DNA from: Deltaproteobacteria bacterium
Lineage (GTDB): Bacteria; Desulfobacterota; JAFDIG01
Reading direction: 5' to 3'
Length of the DNA: 9,071 nucleotides
NCBI GenBank assembly: GCA_019308145.1
Contig: JAFDIG010000070.1
Coordinates: 1 to 9,071, forward strand
Notes under the pieces: generated by a model
Databases searched by the model: none
What the model saw: only the letters and a program-made list of their open reading frames with translations
Told to the model about the DNA's origin: nothing
Part shown: positions 1 to 7,925 of the stretch, piece after piece
Position numbering within the stretch: position 1 is the first letter of the stretch
How the letters are laid out: each line of letters opens with the position of its first letter
Program-made: the position numbers and the translations under genes

Positions 1-159
1 AGGGATTTTGTGATACCTGATGATATCAAACAAATGGCTATTCCTGTTTTAGCTCATAGGGTTATCCCAAATACAAGAGGAGAAGGTTTTGGGAAAAGGC
101 GGGGGGATACAGACCAAATAATTAAGGATATAATCGATACAATAAGTGTCCCAATTTAA
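1..159 (+). CDS. MoxR-family AAA+ ATPase, C-terminal end (partial)
   Basis: The window opens inside a gene: frame 1 is open from base 1 and stops with TAA at 157-159, giving the last 52 residues. The segment FVIPDDIKQMAIPVLAHRV, followed by an Arg/Gly-rich stretch and a short helix, is the usual end of MoxR-type ATPases (the lid domain, where 'pddv..la.pvl.HR' is typical). These ATPases are thought to act as chaperones that remodel or activate partner proteins, and they are commonly encoded directly before a DUF58 protein and a transglutaminase-like membrane protein, which is exactly what follows here. The Walker motifs are outside the window, so the family call rests on this tail plus context. 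The 221-nt gap to the next gene is wider than usual for this operon. Confidence 0.8.
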   Translation, partial: RDFVIPDDIKQMAIPVLAHRVIPNTRGEGFGKRRGDTDQIIKDIIDTISVPI

Positions 160-380
160 ATTATTGATCTCTTAATTAAATTGAATCTTTTTATAACCAA
201 ATCCCTTATATTGATTATTATATGATGATAATGAATATTTTAAGTAAAATCAGTAAGAGCTATTTTTTACTATCTTTTACTATTATTTGAAAATCTCTTC
301 TACCATTTTTTGATGTATTAGGTGCAGTAAAAGGATTTTAGCCTATCTAAAGATGTAGCAAAGGAATAATCCAAAATTCT
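160..380. other. AT-rich gap between moxR-like gene and DUF58 gene
   Basis: No convincing gene lies in these 221 bases. Several weak -10-like AT tracts occur (for example TATATT at 207-212) but none pairs with a well-spaced -35 box. A small hairpin, TAAAA-GGA-TTTTA, sits at 328-340 and is flanked by TAGG (319-322) and CCTA (342-345). It could be a leader structure or chance. Whether the DUF58 gene is transcribed from here or by read-through cannot be decided by eye. Confidence 0.4.
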
Positions 381-1427
381 ATGCGCATTTATAATAGATT
401 AAAATTTAAATTTTATAATCGCTCCCTTAGGATTACAAAAGAGGGTTTTATATATATCATCATTACATTAGGGATAGGCATTGCAGCGCTTAACACAGGG
501 AACAATCTTATATATCTGATATTGGGGCTTACTCTTTCCCTTATTATAGTTTCAGGTATTCTTTCTGAGCAATCTATAAAAAAGATAAAAGTTATAGCTG
601 AATTGCCTGATGAGATATATGCAAATATTCCATTTTCTCTTAAACTCACCCTTATTAACATGAAAAAGATCCTACCTTCTTTTTTGGTAGGAATAAATGG
701 TCTTCACTTTCTTATGCTACTTCCAGGGGAGAGTATATCACGTGGTATGGGTTTTGTTTTTTCAAAAAGAGGATTTCATACCCTTGATAAACAGACTCTT
801 TCTACTACATTTCCTTTTGGCTTTTTTATAAAGTCAAAGATTATCGATCTAAAAAAAGAGGTGCTTGTCTATCCTGAGATCAAAGCCATTTCAATCAAGG
901 ATATCTTTGGTTTTAAAGAGCAAACAGAAGAATATATAATGATGGATAAAAAAAGAGGGATTATGGTTAGGAGCCTCCGTGAATACAGAGAAGGAGATGA
1001 TACACGTTTCATAGATTGGAAAGCAACCGCAAGGTTAAACCGTTTTATGATTAAGGAATTTGAAAAGGAAAAAGGAGGAAGAACCGCTACTGTAGTAATA
1101 GACAACCACGATACAAAAATAAATGAAAATGCTTTTGAAGAAGCTATAAAGATAGGGGCTTCTATTATCAATCTATTTGCTAATAAAGAATTTACATTTC
1201 AATTAATTACATGTCAAAAGGTGATAGGCCCTGATAAAGGGAAGGAACATTTAAAAGGGGCTATGAGACATCTTGCTCTTCTTAAGAAGAGCTTAAGAAT
1301 TATGTCATATGAACTTTTTGATTCAGAATTTTTTCAGAACTCTTTTCGTATTCTTATCCTTTATTCATCCTCTTTACCTCTTGCTAAAAAAGAATATCTT
1401 TTTAATAAGGTAGTGAGGATAAAATGA
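381..1427 (+). CDS. DUF58 domain membrane protein
   Basis: A 348-residue protein of the DUF58 family, partner of MoxR ATPases. Two adjacent N-terminal membrane segments (about residues 23-39 and 43-62) surround the family-typical ALNTGNNLIYLILG. A beta-rich domain follows, with SKRGFHTL and TTFPFGFF (about 128-150), then VYPEI at 163-167. The signature LREYREGDDTRFIDWKATARL (about 199-219) opens a C-terminal domain resembling von Willebrand factor A folds (TATVVIDN at 235-242). Length and order are standard for the family. The biochemical role is not settled; context suggests envelope maintenance together with the upstream ATPase. The ATG at 381 is the only reasonable start because the frame is closed by TAA at 348-350 with no other ATG; the nearest purine-rich site, AAGGA at 361-365, is far (15 nt), so initiation may be weak. 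The stop overlaps the next start (ATGA). Confidence 0.9.
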   Translation: MRIYNRLKFKFYNRSLRITKEGFIYIIITLGIGIAALNTGNNLIYLILGLTLSLIIVSGILSEQSIKKIKVIAELPDEIYANIPFSLKLTLINMKKILPSFLVGINGLHFLMLLPGESISRGMGFVFSKRGFHTLDKQTLSTTFPFGFFIKSKIIDLKKEVLVYPEIKAISIKDIFGFKEQTEEYIMMDKKRGIMVRSLREYREGDDTRFIDWKATARLNRFMIKEFEKEKGGRTATVVIDNHDTKINENAFEEAIKIGASIINLFANKEFTFQLITCQKVIGPDKGKEHLKGAMRHLALLKKSLRIMSYELFDSEFFQNSFRILILYSSSLPLAKKEYLFNKVVRIK

Positions 1428-3490
1428 GGCTCTATGCTTTATTCAAATTCTCTTCATTTTTATTGATATTATCAGGATTAACCATCCTTGTTTTTACTCA
1501 CTCTATCAATTATCTTTTACTTTTAACATCTTTTTCCTGTCTCATTCTCTCTTTTTTTGGAGGATCCTTTAAAGCAGCACTTTTTATTGGTAGAACTACC
1601 CTAAACCTTTTTGTTCTTTTCTCTTTTGGATATGCTATTTTTGATTTCCTTTTTCTCTCTGGGGATCTAATGGTTGCCGCAACAGATTTTTTATTGTTAG
1701 TTATCTCTGCTAAACTTTTTAATATTGAAAAACATCAAGATTATCTTCAGCTCTATGCACTTACTCTTTTTCTTGTTATTGCAGCAGCAAACTTTACTAT
1801 AGATCTATGGTACCTTGTCTTTTTGATATTTTTTCTTTTTTTAGGGCTTCTTTGCCTTATACTTTATAATTTGACAAAAGAGCTTATAAATCACGAGTAT
1901 CAAGCCTCTCTTGTTGAACAAGCTAAAAGAATCTTTTCTCCTTACTTATTATTAAATCTATTATTTGTATCTTTTTTCTCTCTTTCAATCACTTTTGCGA
2001 TTTTTTTCTCCTTTCCACGAATTGGAACAGGATTTCTTAAAGGATATTCAGCTACAAGTTCAAAGGTGACAGGCTTTTCACATGTAATTGATCTCGATAA
2101 TGCTGGAACTATTTATCGTGACCCTCAAATAGTGATGAGGGTAGAAATACCTGAACACGATCATATGCATTCAAAGTCAACATTTTATTGGAAAGGGATA
2201 GCATTTGATTTTTATGATGGGAAAAGATGGAGAACCAGCTTTAAAAAATTAAAAATACTCGGAAATATAAAGAGTAAAAGGTTCAAACTAAAAAATCTAA
2301 AAAAGAAAAAAAATTATTATAAAGCAAATTTTTTTATATCGCCAACACTTGAGACAACCATTTTTTTACCACATAATAGTTTTATAATTAAAGGTGATTT
2401 TCCCTATCTTTTGACGAACAATGCAGGTTGGATAAGGAGACCAAAAAGTAAATTTCCTTCTATTTATTCTTATTCAGTAATATTTTCTTCTGACCCTTAT
2501 GATTATTCTTTTAATGGGGATATAGAAAAATATTTAGAACTACCAAATTTTAACAAAGAGATAAAATCTCTTGTTCTAAAGATAATAAAAGGTAAAAAAG
2601 GGATAATAGAAAAAAGCTATGCTATACGTGATTTTTTAAGAAAGAACTATAAATATACCCTAAAGATAAAAAGAGATCACGTTCTTCCTCCTTTAGAAGA
2701 ATTTCTTTTTATAAAGAAAAAAGGGTATTGTGAGCAGTTTGCAACAGCAATGGCTATTCTTTTACGCTATGCTAAAATTCCTTGTAGGGTTGTTGCAGGA
2801 TACTCACAAGGAGAATGGAATAAATATGGAGGATATTTTATAGTAAGGCAGCAAGATGCGCATGCATGGGTAGAGGTTTTCATTCCTCATAAAGGGTGGG
2901 TAATTATGGACCCTTCCCCTGAAATGGGCATCTATTTTGCTAAAAATAATGGGGTATTTAAAAACATTTCAAAACTTATGGATGCAATAAGGCTTAAATG
3001 GATGAGATATGTTATTCAATACTCCCTTTTAGATCAAATTCATGCTGTAAAAATAGTTAAAAAAAGAGGGCATATAGCTTTTTCAAAGGTAAAAGAAAAG
3101 ATAAAAAGAGGGATAAAAAAAGTTATCTTCTTTTTTTATTCAAAAGGGTTGCTTATAATTATATTTTTTGTTTTGTTTATTCCTTTTCTTTTTATCTTTA
3201 AAGGAAAAATAAAAGATATTTTTTTAAAGTTGGGATTATTTACAGTAAGAGGTGAACAAAAAATAAAATTTTATCAAAATATGATTTTTATTTTATCAAA
3301 AAAAGGAAAAGTGAAAAAGAGCAATCAAACTCCATATGAGTTTTTAGATACCTTTAAAGGAGAGAAGTATTTTCCATATGCAAAGGATATCACTGACTTT
3401 TATTATAAGATAAGATTTGGAAAATATAAACTTAATAATAAGGAAAGAGAAAGGATAAAGAAGGATATCAATTTTCTGAAAAAGAGTTAA
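1424..3490 (+). CDS. TgpA-like membrane-bound transglutaminase (DUF3488/TGc/DUF4129)
   Basis: A 688-residue membrane protein with a transglutaminase-like catalytic domain. Residues 1-197 hold roughly six or seven membrane segments (DUF3488-like). A large exported domain follows, with the transglutaminase core at about 395-500. The catalytic triad is visible: Cys436 in GYCEQFA, His480 in DAHAW and Asp496 in MDPSP. One more membrane helix lies at about 574-592, then a C-terminal domain of DUF4129 type with TPYEF (636-640) and FYYKIRFG (659-666). This is the architecture of Pseudomonas TgpA and of many unnamed proteins in MoxR-DUF58 operons; substrate unknown, likely an envelope protein or peptide. 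It starts inside the DUF58 stop codon (ATGA, 1424-1427) with GAGG at 1414-1417, implying translational coupling. Odd points: lysine-rich stretches at about 274-300 and 543-566 on the presumed outer side. Confidence 0.9.
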   Translation: MRLYALFKFSSFLLILSGLTILVFTHSINYLLLLTSFSCLILSFFGGSFKAALFIGRTTLNLFVLFSFGYAIFDFLFLSGDLMVAATDFLLLVISAKLFNIEKHQDYLQLYALTLFLVIAAANFTIDLWYLVFLIFFLFLGLLCLILYNLTKELINHEYQASLVEQAKRIFSPYLLLNLLFVSFFSLSITFAIFFSFPRIGTGFLKGYSATSSKVTGFSHVIDLDNAGTIYRDPQIVMRVEIPEHDHMHSKSTFYWKGIAFDFYDGKRWRTSFKKLKILGNIKSKRFKLKNLKKKKNYYKANFFISPTLETTIFLPHNSFIIKGDFPYLLTNNAGWIRRPKSKFPSIYSYSVIFSSDPYDYSFNGDIEKYLELPNFNKEIKSLVLKIIKGKKGIIEKSYAIRDFLRKNYKYTLKIKRDHVLPPLEEFLFIKKKGYCEQFATAMAILLRYAKIPCRVVAGYSQGEWNKYGGYFIVRQQDAHAWVEVFIPHKGWVIMDPSPEMGIYFAKNNGVFKNISKLMDAIRLKWMRYVIQYSLLDQIHAVKIVKKRGHIAFSKVKEKIKRGIKKVIFFFYSKGLLIIIFFVLFIPFLFIFKGKIKDIFLKLGLFTVRGEQKIKFYQNMIFILSKKGKVKKSNQTPYEFLDTFKGEKYFPYAKDITDFYYKIRFGKYKLNNKERERIKKDINFLKKS

Positions 3491-3513
3491 AAAGGTAATT
3501 ATTCCCTTTTTAA
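3487..3513 (+). terminator. Candidate terminator of the envelope operon
   Basis: A perfect 9-bp inverted repeat, TTAAAAAGG (3487-3495) and CCTTTTTAA (3505-3513), separated by 9 nt, includes the stop codon of the transglutaminase gene. The second arm supplies the T run. It resembles an intrinsic terminator but is weak in G+C (two G:C pairs), so termination is an inference. Confidence 0.45.
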
Positions 3514-3566
3514 ACATAGGCTAATTAAATGGTATCATTTTTTATAATTCCTGTGCAAAGTTTCAC

Positions 3567-3595
3567 TTGACAGGGATAACCAGTTTTGTTAAAAA
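3567..3595 (+). promoter_or_regulatory. Candidate sigma-70-type promoter for the aminotransferase-serA pair
   Basis: A perfect TTGACA -35 hexamer lies at 3567-3572 and, 17 bp downstream, TAAAAA (3590-3595, 4 of 6 to TATAAT). Transcription would start near 3602 and leave a leader of about 155 nt. The -35 box overlaps a short inverted repeat, CCTGT (3550-3554) and ACAGG (3570-3574), which could be an operator or chance. It is the best-matching promoter I see in the window. Confidence 0.4.
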
Positions 3596-3697
3596 TTTTA
3601 GACTTTAAAAGAGGTTAAAGATTTGCTATTATAAGTTAAATACTTTATTTTTTATTGTATAAACTCTTTAAGTTTATGGATAAAACTGAAGGTTGAA

Positions 3698-3709
3698 TGA
3701 CCAAGGTCA
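3698..3709. promoter_or_regulatory. Short dyad in the leader of the aminotransferase gene
   Basis: TGACC-AA-GGTCA is a perfect 5-bp dyad 47 nt before the start codon. A second hairpin, ATAAACT (3659-3665) with AGTTTAT (3671-3677), lies just upstream. Together they make the leader mildly structured. A protein-binding site or RNA stem is possible, but dyads this short occur by chance. Confidence 0.2.
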
Positions 3710-3756
3710 AAAAATAAAAGCTTTCGTGTCTATAGTTCATTAAAAGGAGAGAGATT

Positions 3757-4902
3757 ATGGAAAAGAAATATCTGTTTTCACCAGGTCCAACACCTATACC
3801 AAGTGAAGTGTTGCTTGCCATGGCACGACCGATTATTCATCACAGAGATCCTGCTTATGAAGAGCTCTTTGCTCAGGTGCGTGAAGACTTAAAATGGCTT
3901 TTTCAGACAAAAAACGATGTTCTTCTTTTTGCCTCTTCAGGGACAGGTCCTATGGATGGGGCTGTAAGTAACTTGCTCTCAAAAGGTGATAAAGTGCTGG
4001 TGATTAGTGGAGGAAAATTTGGAGAGAGATGGGCAGAGATCTGCGAAGCTTATTCTGTTAAAGTTAAGAATATTGAGGTCACATGGGGAAAAGCTGTTGA
4101 TCCAAATGTTATTGCAAATGAGCTTGAAAAAGATCCCTCTTTTAAAGCAGTTTTTGTTCAAGCAAGTGAAACCTCTACAGGGGTAGCTCATCCTATTAAG
4201 GAACTCTGTGATATAGTAAAAAGATATGATAATACAATAATTGTTGTAGATGCTATAAGTGCTTTAGGTGTTATGGATTTACCTATGGATAAGTGGGGAA
4301 TAGATGTAATGGTAAGTGGTTCACAGAAGGCTTTTATGCTTCCACCAGGGCTTGCTATGATAGGGCTTTCTGATAAAGCATGGAAATTTGTTGAAAAATC
4401 TGACCTGCCAAAATATTATTTTGACTTTAAAAAAGAACTTAATAATGAAAAGAAGAATCAGAATGCCTTTACACCTGCGATTTCGCTGGTTGTAGGGCTA
4501 AAGGAATCGCTATCAATGATGAAAAAGGAAGGACTTGAAAATCTTTTTGCAAGGCATGCAAAATTGGCAAAGGCTACAAGAGAGGCTGCAAAAGCTTTAG
4601 GGCTTGAACTTTTAGCACCTGATTCTCCCAGCAATGCATTAACCGCAATAAAAGCTCCTGATGGTATAGATGGAGCAAAGTTAAAGAAAAACCTTGAGGC
4701 TCATTATGGGATAATAGCAGCAGGAGGGCAAGCCCATCTAAAAGGTAAGATCATTAGGATTGCCCATATAGGTTATTTTGGTCCACTGGATATAATCATG
4801 GCTATTTCTGCCCTCGAAATGGAACTCAAAAGAATGGGATATCCTGTTGAGTTAGGGAAGGGAGTAAAAATTGCCGAGGAAATTTTACTTGAAGGAGAAT
4901 AG
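3757..4902 (+). CDS. Class V PLP aminotransferase, probable phosphoserine aminotransferase substitute
   Basis: A 381-residue, full-length fold-type I, class V aminotransferase of the alanine-glyoxylate/serine-pyruvate group. Visible features: the N-terminal SPGPTPIP (8-15) that opens this family, the cofactor-phosphate loop SSGTGPMDG (60-68), Asp165 in VVDAISALG (pairs with the pyridine nitrogen), Lys191 in SGSQKAFM (forms the Schiff base with pyridoxal phosphate), and Arg334 in IIRIAHIGYFG (binds the substrate carboxylate). Such enzymes are often annotated as alanine- or serine-glyoxylate transaminases. Here the gene lies 2 nt before serA, so the likely physiological reaction is 3-phosphohydroxypyruvate plus glutamate to phosphoserine, as shown for a broad-specificity class V enzyme of methanogens that replaces SerC. 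That role is inferred from context, since the substrate is not readable from the sequence. AAGGAGA (3744-3750) lies 6 nt before the ATG and fixes the start. Confidence 0.88.
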   Translation: MEKKYLFSPGPTPIPSEVLLAMARPIIHHRDPAYEELFAQVREDLKWLFQTKNDVLLFASSGTGPMDGAVSNLLSKGDKVLVISGGKFGERWAEICEAYSVKVKNIEVTWGKAVDPNVIANELEKDPSFKAVFVQASETSTGVAHPIKELCDIVKRYDNTIIVVDAISALGVMDLPMDKWGIDVMVSGSQKAFMLPPGLAMIGLSDKAWKFVEKSDLPKYYFDFKKELNNEKKNQNAFTPAISLVVGLKESLSMMKKEGLENLFARHAKLAKATREAAKALGLELLAPDSPSNALTAIKAPDGIDGAKLKKNLEAHYGIIAAGGQAHLKGKIIRIAHIGYFGPLDIIMAISALEMELKRMGYPVELGKGVKIAEEILLEGE

Positions 4903-4904
4903 TT

Positions 4905-6488
4905 ATGAAGGTTTTAATTGCTGATTCAATGTCTAAACAGGCCCTTGAGGTATTTAAAAAATTTGAAGAGATAGAGGTAGATGTAAAAACAGGCCTTTCA
5001 CCTGAGGAACTTAAAAAGATTATAAAGGATTATGATGGGCTTGCAATTCGCTCTGCCACAAAGGTTACAGAGGACCTTATCGATGCAGCTCCTAAGTTGA
5101 AGGTTATAGGCAGGGCAGGAATAGGGGTAGATAATGTTGATATCCCTGCTGCTACTAAAAAAGGTATTGTTGTAATGAATACCCCTTTAGGCAATGCGAA
5201 TGCAGCAGCTGAGCATGCTATTGCACTTATGCTTTCCCTTGCTCGTCATATACCTCAGGCAAATGCATCCATGAAAGAAGGGAAATGGGAAAAGAAGAAG
5301 TTTATGGGTATTGAGGTTATGGATAAAACCCTTGGTATTATTGGTTTAGGCAATATAGGCTCTATTGTGGCATCAAGGGCTTCTGGATTGAAAATGAATA
5401 TAATTGCTTATGATCCGTTCCTTTCTGAAGAAAGAGCTAAACAAAAAGGAGTTGAGCTTGTTTCTTTAGATGAGCTTTTTGCTAAATCTGATTTTATTAC
5501 AATACATACCCCTTTAACACCAGAAACTAAAAATATGATCAATAAAGATACCTTTGCTAAAATGAAAGATGGGGTTATGATAATAAATTGTGCGAGAGGC
5601 GGTATAGTAAACGAAAAAGATCTTTGTGATGCCATTAAAAGCGGTAAGGTAGCAGGTGCTGCTATTGATGTTTTTGAAAAAGAGCCTACCCCAGCTGATC
5701 ATCCTTTTCATGCTATTGATGAGATTATTACTACCCCTCATCTTGGTGCGTCAACAGAAGAAGCACAAGAAAAGGTAGCAAGTGCTATTGCAGAGCAGAT
5801 AGGCCTTTTTCTAACTACTGGGACTATCATAAATTCGGTAAACGTTCATTCAGTTGATAGTGAAACAATGTCAAAGATAGGTCCATATTTGGATCTTGCA
5901 AGAAATATGGGGAGATTTTTAGCTCAAGTCTGTCCTTTTGCTATATCAGAAGTTGAGATGGAATATCGTGGAGAGATGATTAAAAGCGATTTAACCCTAA
6001 TCACTCAAGCAGCTGTTACTGGCATTCTTTCCCACTTTATGCCTGAAACAGTAAATATAATTAATGCGCCTCTTTTAGCAAAGGAGAGAGGGATTACAGT
6101 AAAAGAGATAAAATCATCTGAAATAGAAGATTTTGCAAGCCTTGTTACAATAAAGGCTAAATCTAATGGCGAAAAATATGAAATTTCTGGTACAATATTT
6201 GGGAAACATGATGCCAGAATTGTTAGAATCAACAATTTCATTATTGAGGCTGTTCCAAAAGGGAATATCCTTTTTATTTTTGCTTATGATCAGCCAGGGG
6301 TAATAGGAAATATAGGAACAACCCTTGGTAAGAACAGGATAAATATTGCATCCATGCAGTTTGGTAGGGATAAGCCAGGGGGGTTATCAGTTTCTATTTT
6401 ACATGTAGACAATCCTCTACCATCTGGGATTATGGAGGATATATCAAGGTTGCCAAATATAATATCAATAAAGCAGGTTGAGTTGTAG
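4905..6488 (+). CDS. serA: D-3-phosphoglycerate dehydrogenase
   Basis: A 527-residue long-form SerA, which oxidises 3-phosphoglycerate with NAD+ in the first step of serine synthesis. Domains in order: substrate-binding part (1-98), NAD-binding Rossmann part (about 99-290) with GLGNIG at 147-152 and the adenosine-ribose acidic residue Asp170 in AYDP, the intervening (ASB) domain (about 315-450), and a C-terminal ACT domain (about 455-527) with AYDQPGVIGNIGTTLG. Catalytic residues: Arg231 in CARGGIV, Glu260 in EKEP and His279 in TPHLGAST. Substrate-loop residues RSATKV (49-54) are present. Length and domain set match type 1 enzymes; the ACT domain usually mediates serine feedback inhibition, so such control is plausible. 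AAGGAGA (4892-4898), inside the end of the preceding gene, serves the ATG, so the two genes are almost certainly one transcript. Confidence 0.96.
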   Translation: MKVLIADSMSKQALEVFKKFEEIEVDVKTGLSPEELKKIIKDYDGLAIRSATKVTEDLIDAAPKLKVIGRAGIGVDNVDIPAATKKGIVVMNTPLGNANAAAEHAIALMLSLARHIPQANASMKEGKWEKKKFMGIEVMDKTLGIIGLGNIGSIVASRASGLKMNIIAYDPFLSEERAKQKGVELVSLDELFAKSDFITIHTPLTPETKNMINKDTFAKMKDGVMIINCARGGIVNEKDLCDAIKSGKVAGAAIDVFEKEPTPADHPFHAIDEIITTPHLGASTEEAQEKVASAIAEQIGLFLTTGTIINSVNVHSVDSETMSKIGPYLDLARNMGRFLAQVCPFAISEVEMEYRGEMIKSDLTLITQAAVTGILSHFMPETVNIINAPLLAKERGITVKEIKSSEIEDFASLVTIKAKSNGEKYEISGTIFGKHDARIVRINNFIIEAVPKGNILFIFAYDQPGVIGNIGTTLGKNRINIASMQFGRDKPGGLSVSILHVDNPLPSGIMEDISRLPNIISIKQVEL

Positions 6489-6629
6489 TCAAGTATCCTT
6501 AAAGAGGATTTATAGCTGGTTTACGTATGATTTTTAGCGTGAATTAATTATAAATTAAAAATTTTTTGGGAAAATTATTTTAGATTATATTTATTTTAAA
6601 GGTTTTTTAATACTTAAGGGGCTAAATAT
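6489..6629. other. serA-purA intergenic region
   Basis: These 141 bases hold no gene. A weak hairpin, ATCCT (6495-6499) and AGGAT (6505-6509), follows the serA stop codon and is too short to call a terminator. The rest is AT-rich with several -10-like tracts (TATAAA 6549-6554, TATATT 6586-6591) lacking a convincing -35 partner. AAGGGG at 6616-6621 is the purA ribosome-binding site. Confidence 0.4.
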
Positions 6630-7925
6630 ATGGCTAATGTAATCATAGTAGGTGCTCAGTGGGGAGATGAAGGTAAGGGGAAGATAATCGATCTGCTTAC
6701 CCCTTTTGCGGATGTGGTTATTAGATTTCAAGGGGGTAATAATGCTGGACATACATTAGTAATAAAGGGAGAGAAGTTTATTTTTCACCTTATCCCTTCA
6801 GGGATACTTCATCCTGATAAATCATGTGTTATTGGCAATGGAGTTGTAATAGATCCTCATGTGCTATGGGAAGAGATTTTAAATCTTAAATCTCATGGGT
6901 ATTTTGAAAATGATAACCAACTTTTAATCAGTGAAGAAGCCCATCTTATCTTGCCACATCATAGGATAATAGATGGTGCAAGGGAAAGAATGCTAAAAGA
7001 TTCAAAGATAGGAACTACTGGCAGAGGCATAGGCCCTGCCTATGAGGATAAAGCAGCTCGTATTGGTGTTAGGATAGGAGGAATCCTTGATGAAGATGAA
7101 CTGCTTTTAAAACTTAAAAGATTTTTTGATATTAAGAATAAATTTCTAACAGCTGTTTTAGGCGAAGAAGCAGTTTCTCTTCCTAAATATTTTGAAAGTC
7201 ATAGAGAGATATTCTTTAATTTAAGGAAATATATAACAAACACCTCTCTTTTCCTTTATCAACAGATAAAAGCAGGAAAAAATTTATTATTTGAAGGGGC
7301 TCAAGGTTCTCTTTTGGATTTAGATCATGGCACATATCCTTATGTAACATCATCACACACAGTTGCTGGTAATGCCTGTTGTGGCGCAGGCATTGGACCA
7401 ACATATATTGATCATGTAATGGGGGTTTCAAAAGCGTATACAACAAGGGTTGGAAGCGGGCCTTTCCCAACAGAGTTAAAAGATGAAGTGGGTGATTTGA
7501 TTAGAGAAAAGGGTGCTGAATTTGGTTCAACCACTGGAAGGCCGAGAAGGTGTGGATGGTTTGATAGTGTGATCTTACGCCATGCTATTAGAATAAATGG
7601 GCTTACTTCTCTTGCGATTACTAAAATGGATGTACTAAATGATATTGATCCTATAAAGATATGCACTGGTTATAGGCTTGAGGATAAGATAATAACAGAG
7701 GTTCCAGCTGACATTGGCATACTATCAAAATGTGAACCTATTTATGAAGATCTCCCAGGATGGAAAGGACCAATCTCTGATATCCGTTCTTTTTCAGATC
7801 TGCCTGAAAATGCTAAAAGGTTTATAGAGAGGGTTGAGGAACTTTGTGGCATAGAGGTCTTCATTATATCAGTTGGTAGTGAAAGAGAAGAAAGTATAAT
7901 AAAGGCAAATCCTTTTATCATGTAA
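6630..7925 (+). CDS. purA: Adenylosuccinate synthetase
   Basis: A complete 431-residue PurA. It joins IMP and aspartate using GTP to make adenylosuccinate, the first committed step from IMP to AMP; cytoplasmic homodimer in the family. Diagnostic motifs are all present: QWGDEGKGK at the N-terminus with catalytic Asp13, NNAGHT (37-42) with catalytic His41, GTTGRGIGPAYEDKAAR (128-144) for IMP binding, FEGAQGSLLDLDHGTYPYVTS (221-241), the aspartate-binding loop with STTGRPRRCGW (300-310), the guanine-recognition TKMD (331-334), and SVGSERE (414-420). Length is close to the E. coli enzyme. AAGGGG (6616-6621) lies 8 nt before the ATG, and the start leaves the normal short N-terminus before the phosphate loop. 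It follows serA after 141 nt on the same strand, so it may be co-transcribed or have its own promoter. No anomaly seen. Confidence 0.97.
   Translation: MANVIIVGAQWGDEGKGKIIDLLTPFADVVIRFQGGNNAGHTLVIKGEKFIFHLIPSGILHPDKSCVIGNGVVIDPHVLWEEILNLKSHGYFENDNQLLISEEAHLILPHHRIIDGARERMLKDSKIGTTGRGIGPAYEDKAARIGVRIGGILDEDELLLKLKRFFDIKNKFLTAVLGEEAVSLPKYFESHREIFFNLRKYITNTSLFLYQQIKAGKNLLFEGAQGSLLDLDHGTYPYVTSSHTVAGNACCGAGIGPTYIDHVMGVSKAYTTRVGSGPFPTELKDEVGDLIREKGAEFGSTTGRPRRCGWFDSVILRHAIRINGLTSLAITKMDVLNDIDPIKICTGYRLEDKIITEVPADIGILSKCEPIYEDLPGWKGPISDIRSFSDLPENAKRFIERVEELCGIEVFIISVGSEREESIIKANPFIM

Noticed and set aside
222..290. 22-codon open frame starting with repeated ATG codons in the gap before the DUF58 gene
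   Set aside because: No ribosome-binding site, very short, and its composition is what random AT-rich DNA gives.
413..661. Minus-strand open frames opposite the DUF58 gene, also 869-1171
   Set aside because: They lie wholly opposite a well-supported family gene and have no recognisable motif or start signal.
1424..3490. Possible frameshift in the many A and T runs of the transglutaminase gene
   Set aside because: The frame is intact end to end, with all domains and the Cys-His-Asp triad in the expected order and a normal length.
3979..4191. Minus-strand open frames opposite the aminotransferase, serA and purA (also 5408-5741, 6005-6241, 7216-7666)
   Set aside because: All are antisense shadows of conserved enzymes; their residue patterns mirror the sense codons and show no family signature.
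6495..6509. ATCCT/AGGAT hairpin after serA as a terminator
   Set aside because: The stem is only 5 bp and lacks a T run directly after it.
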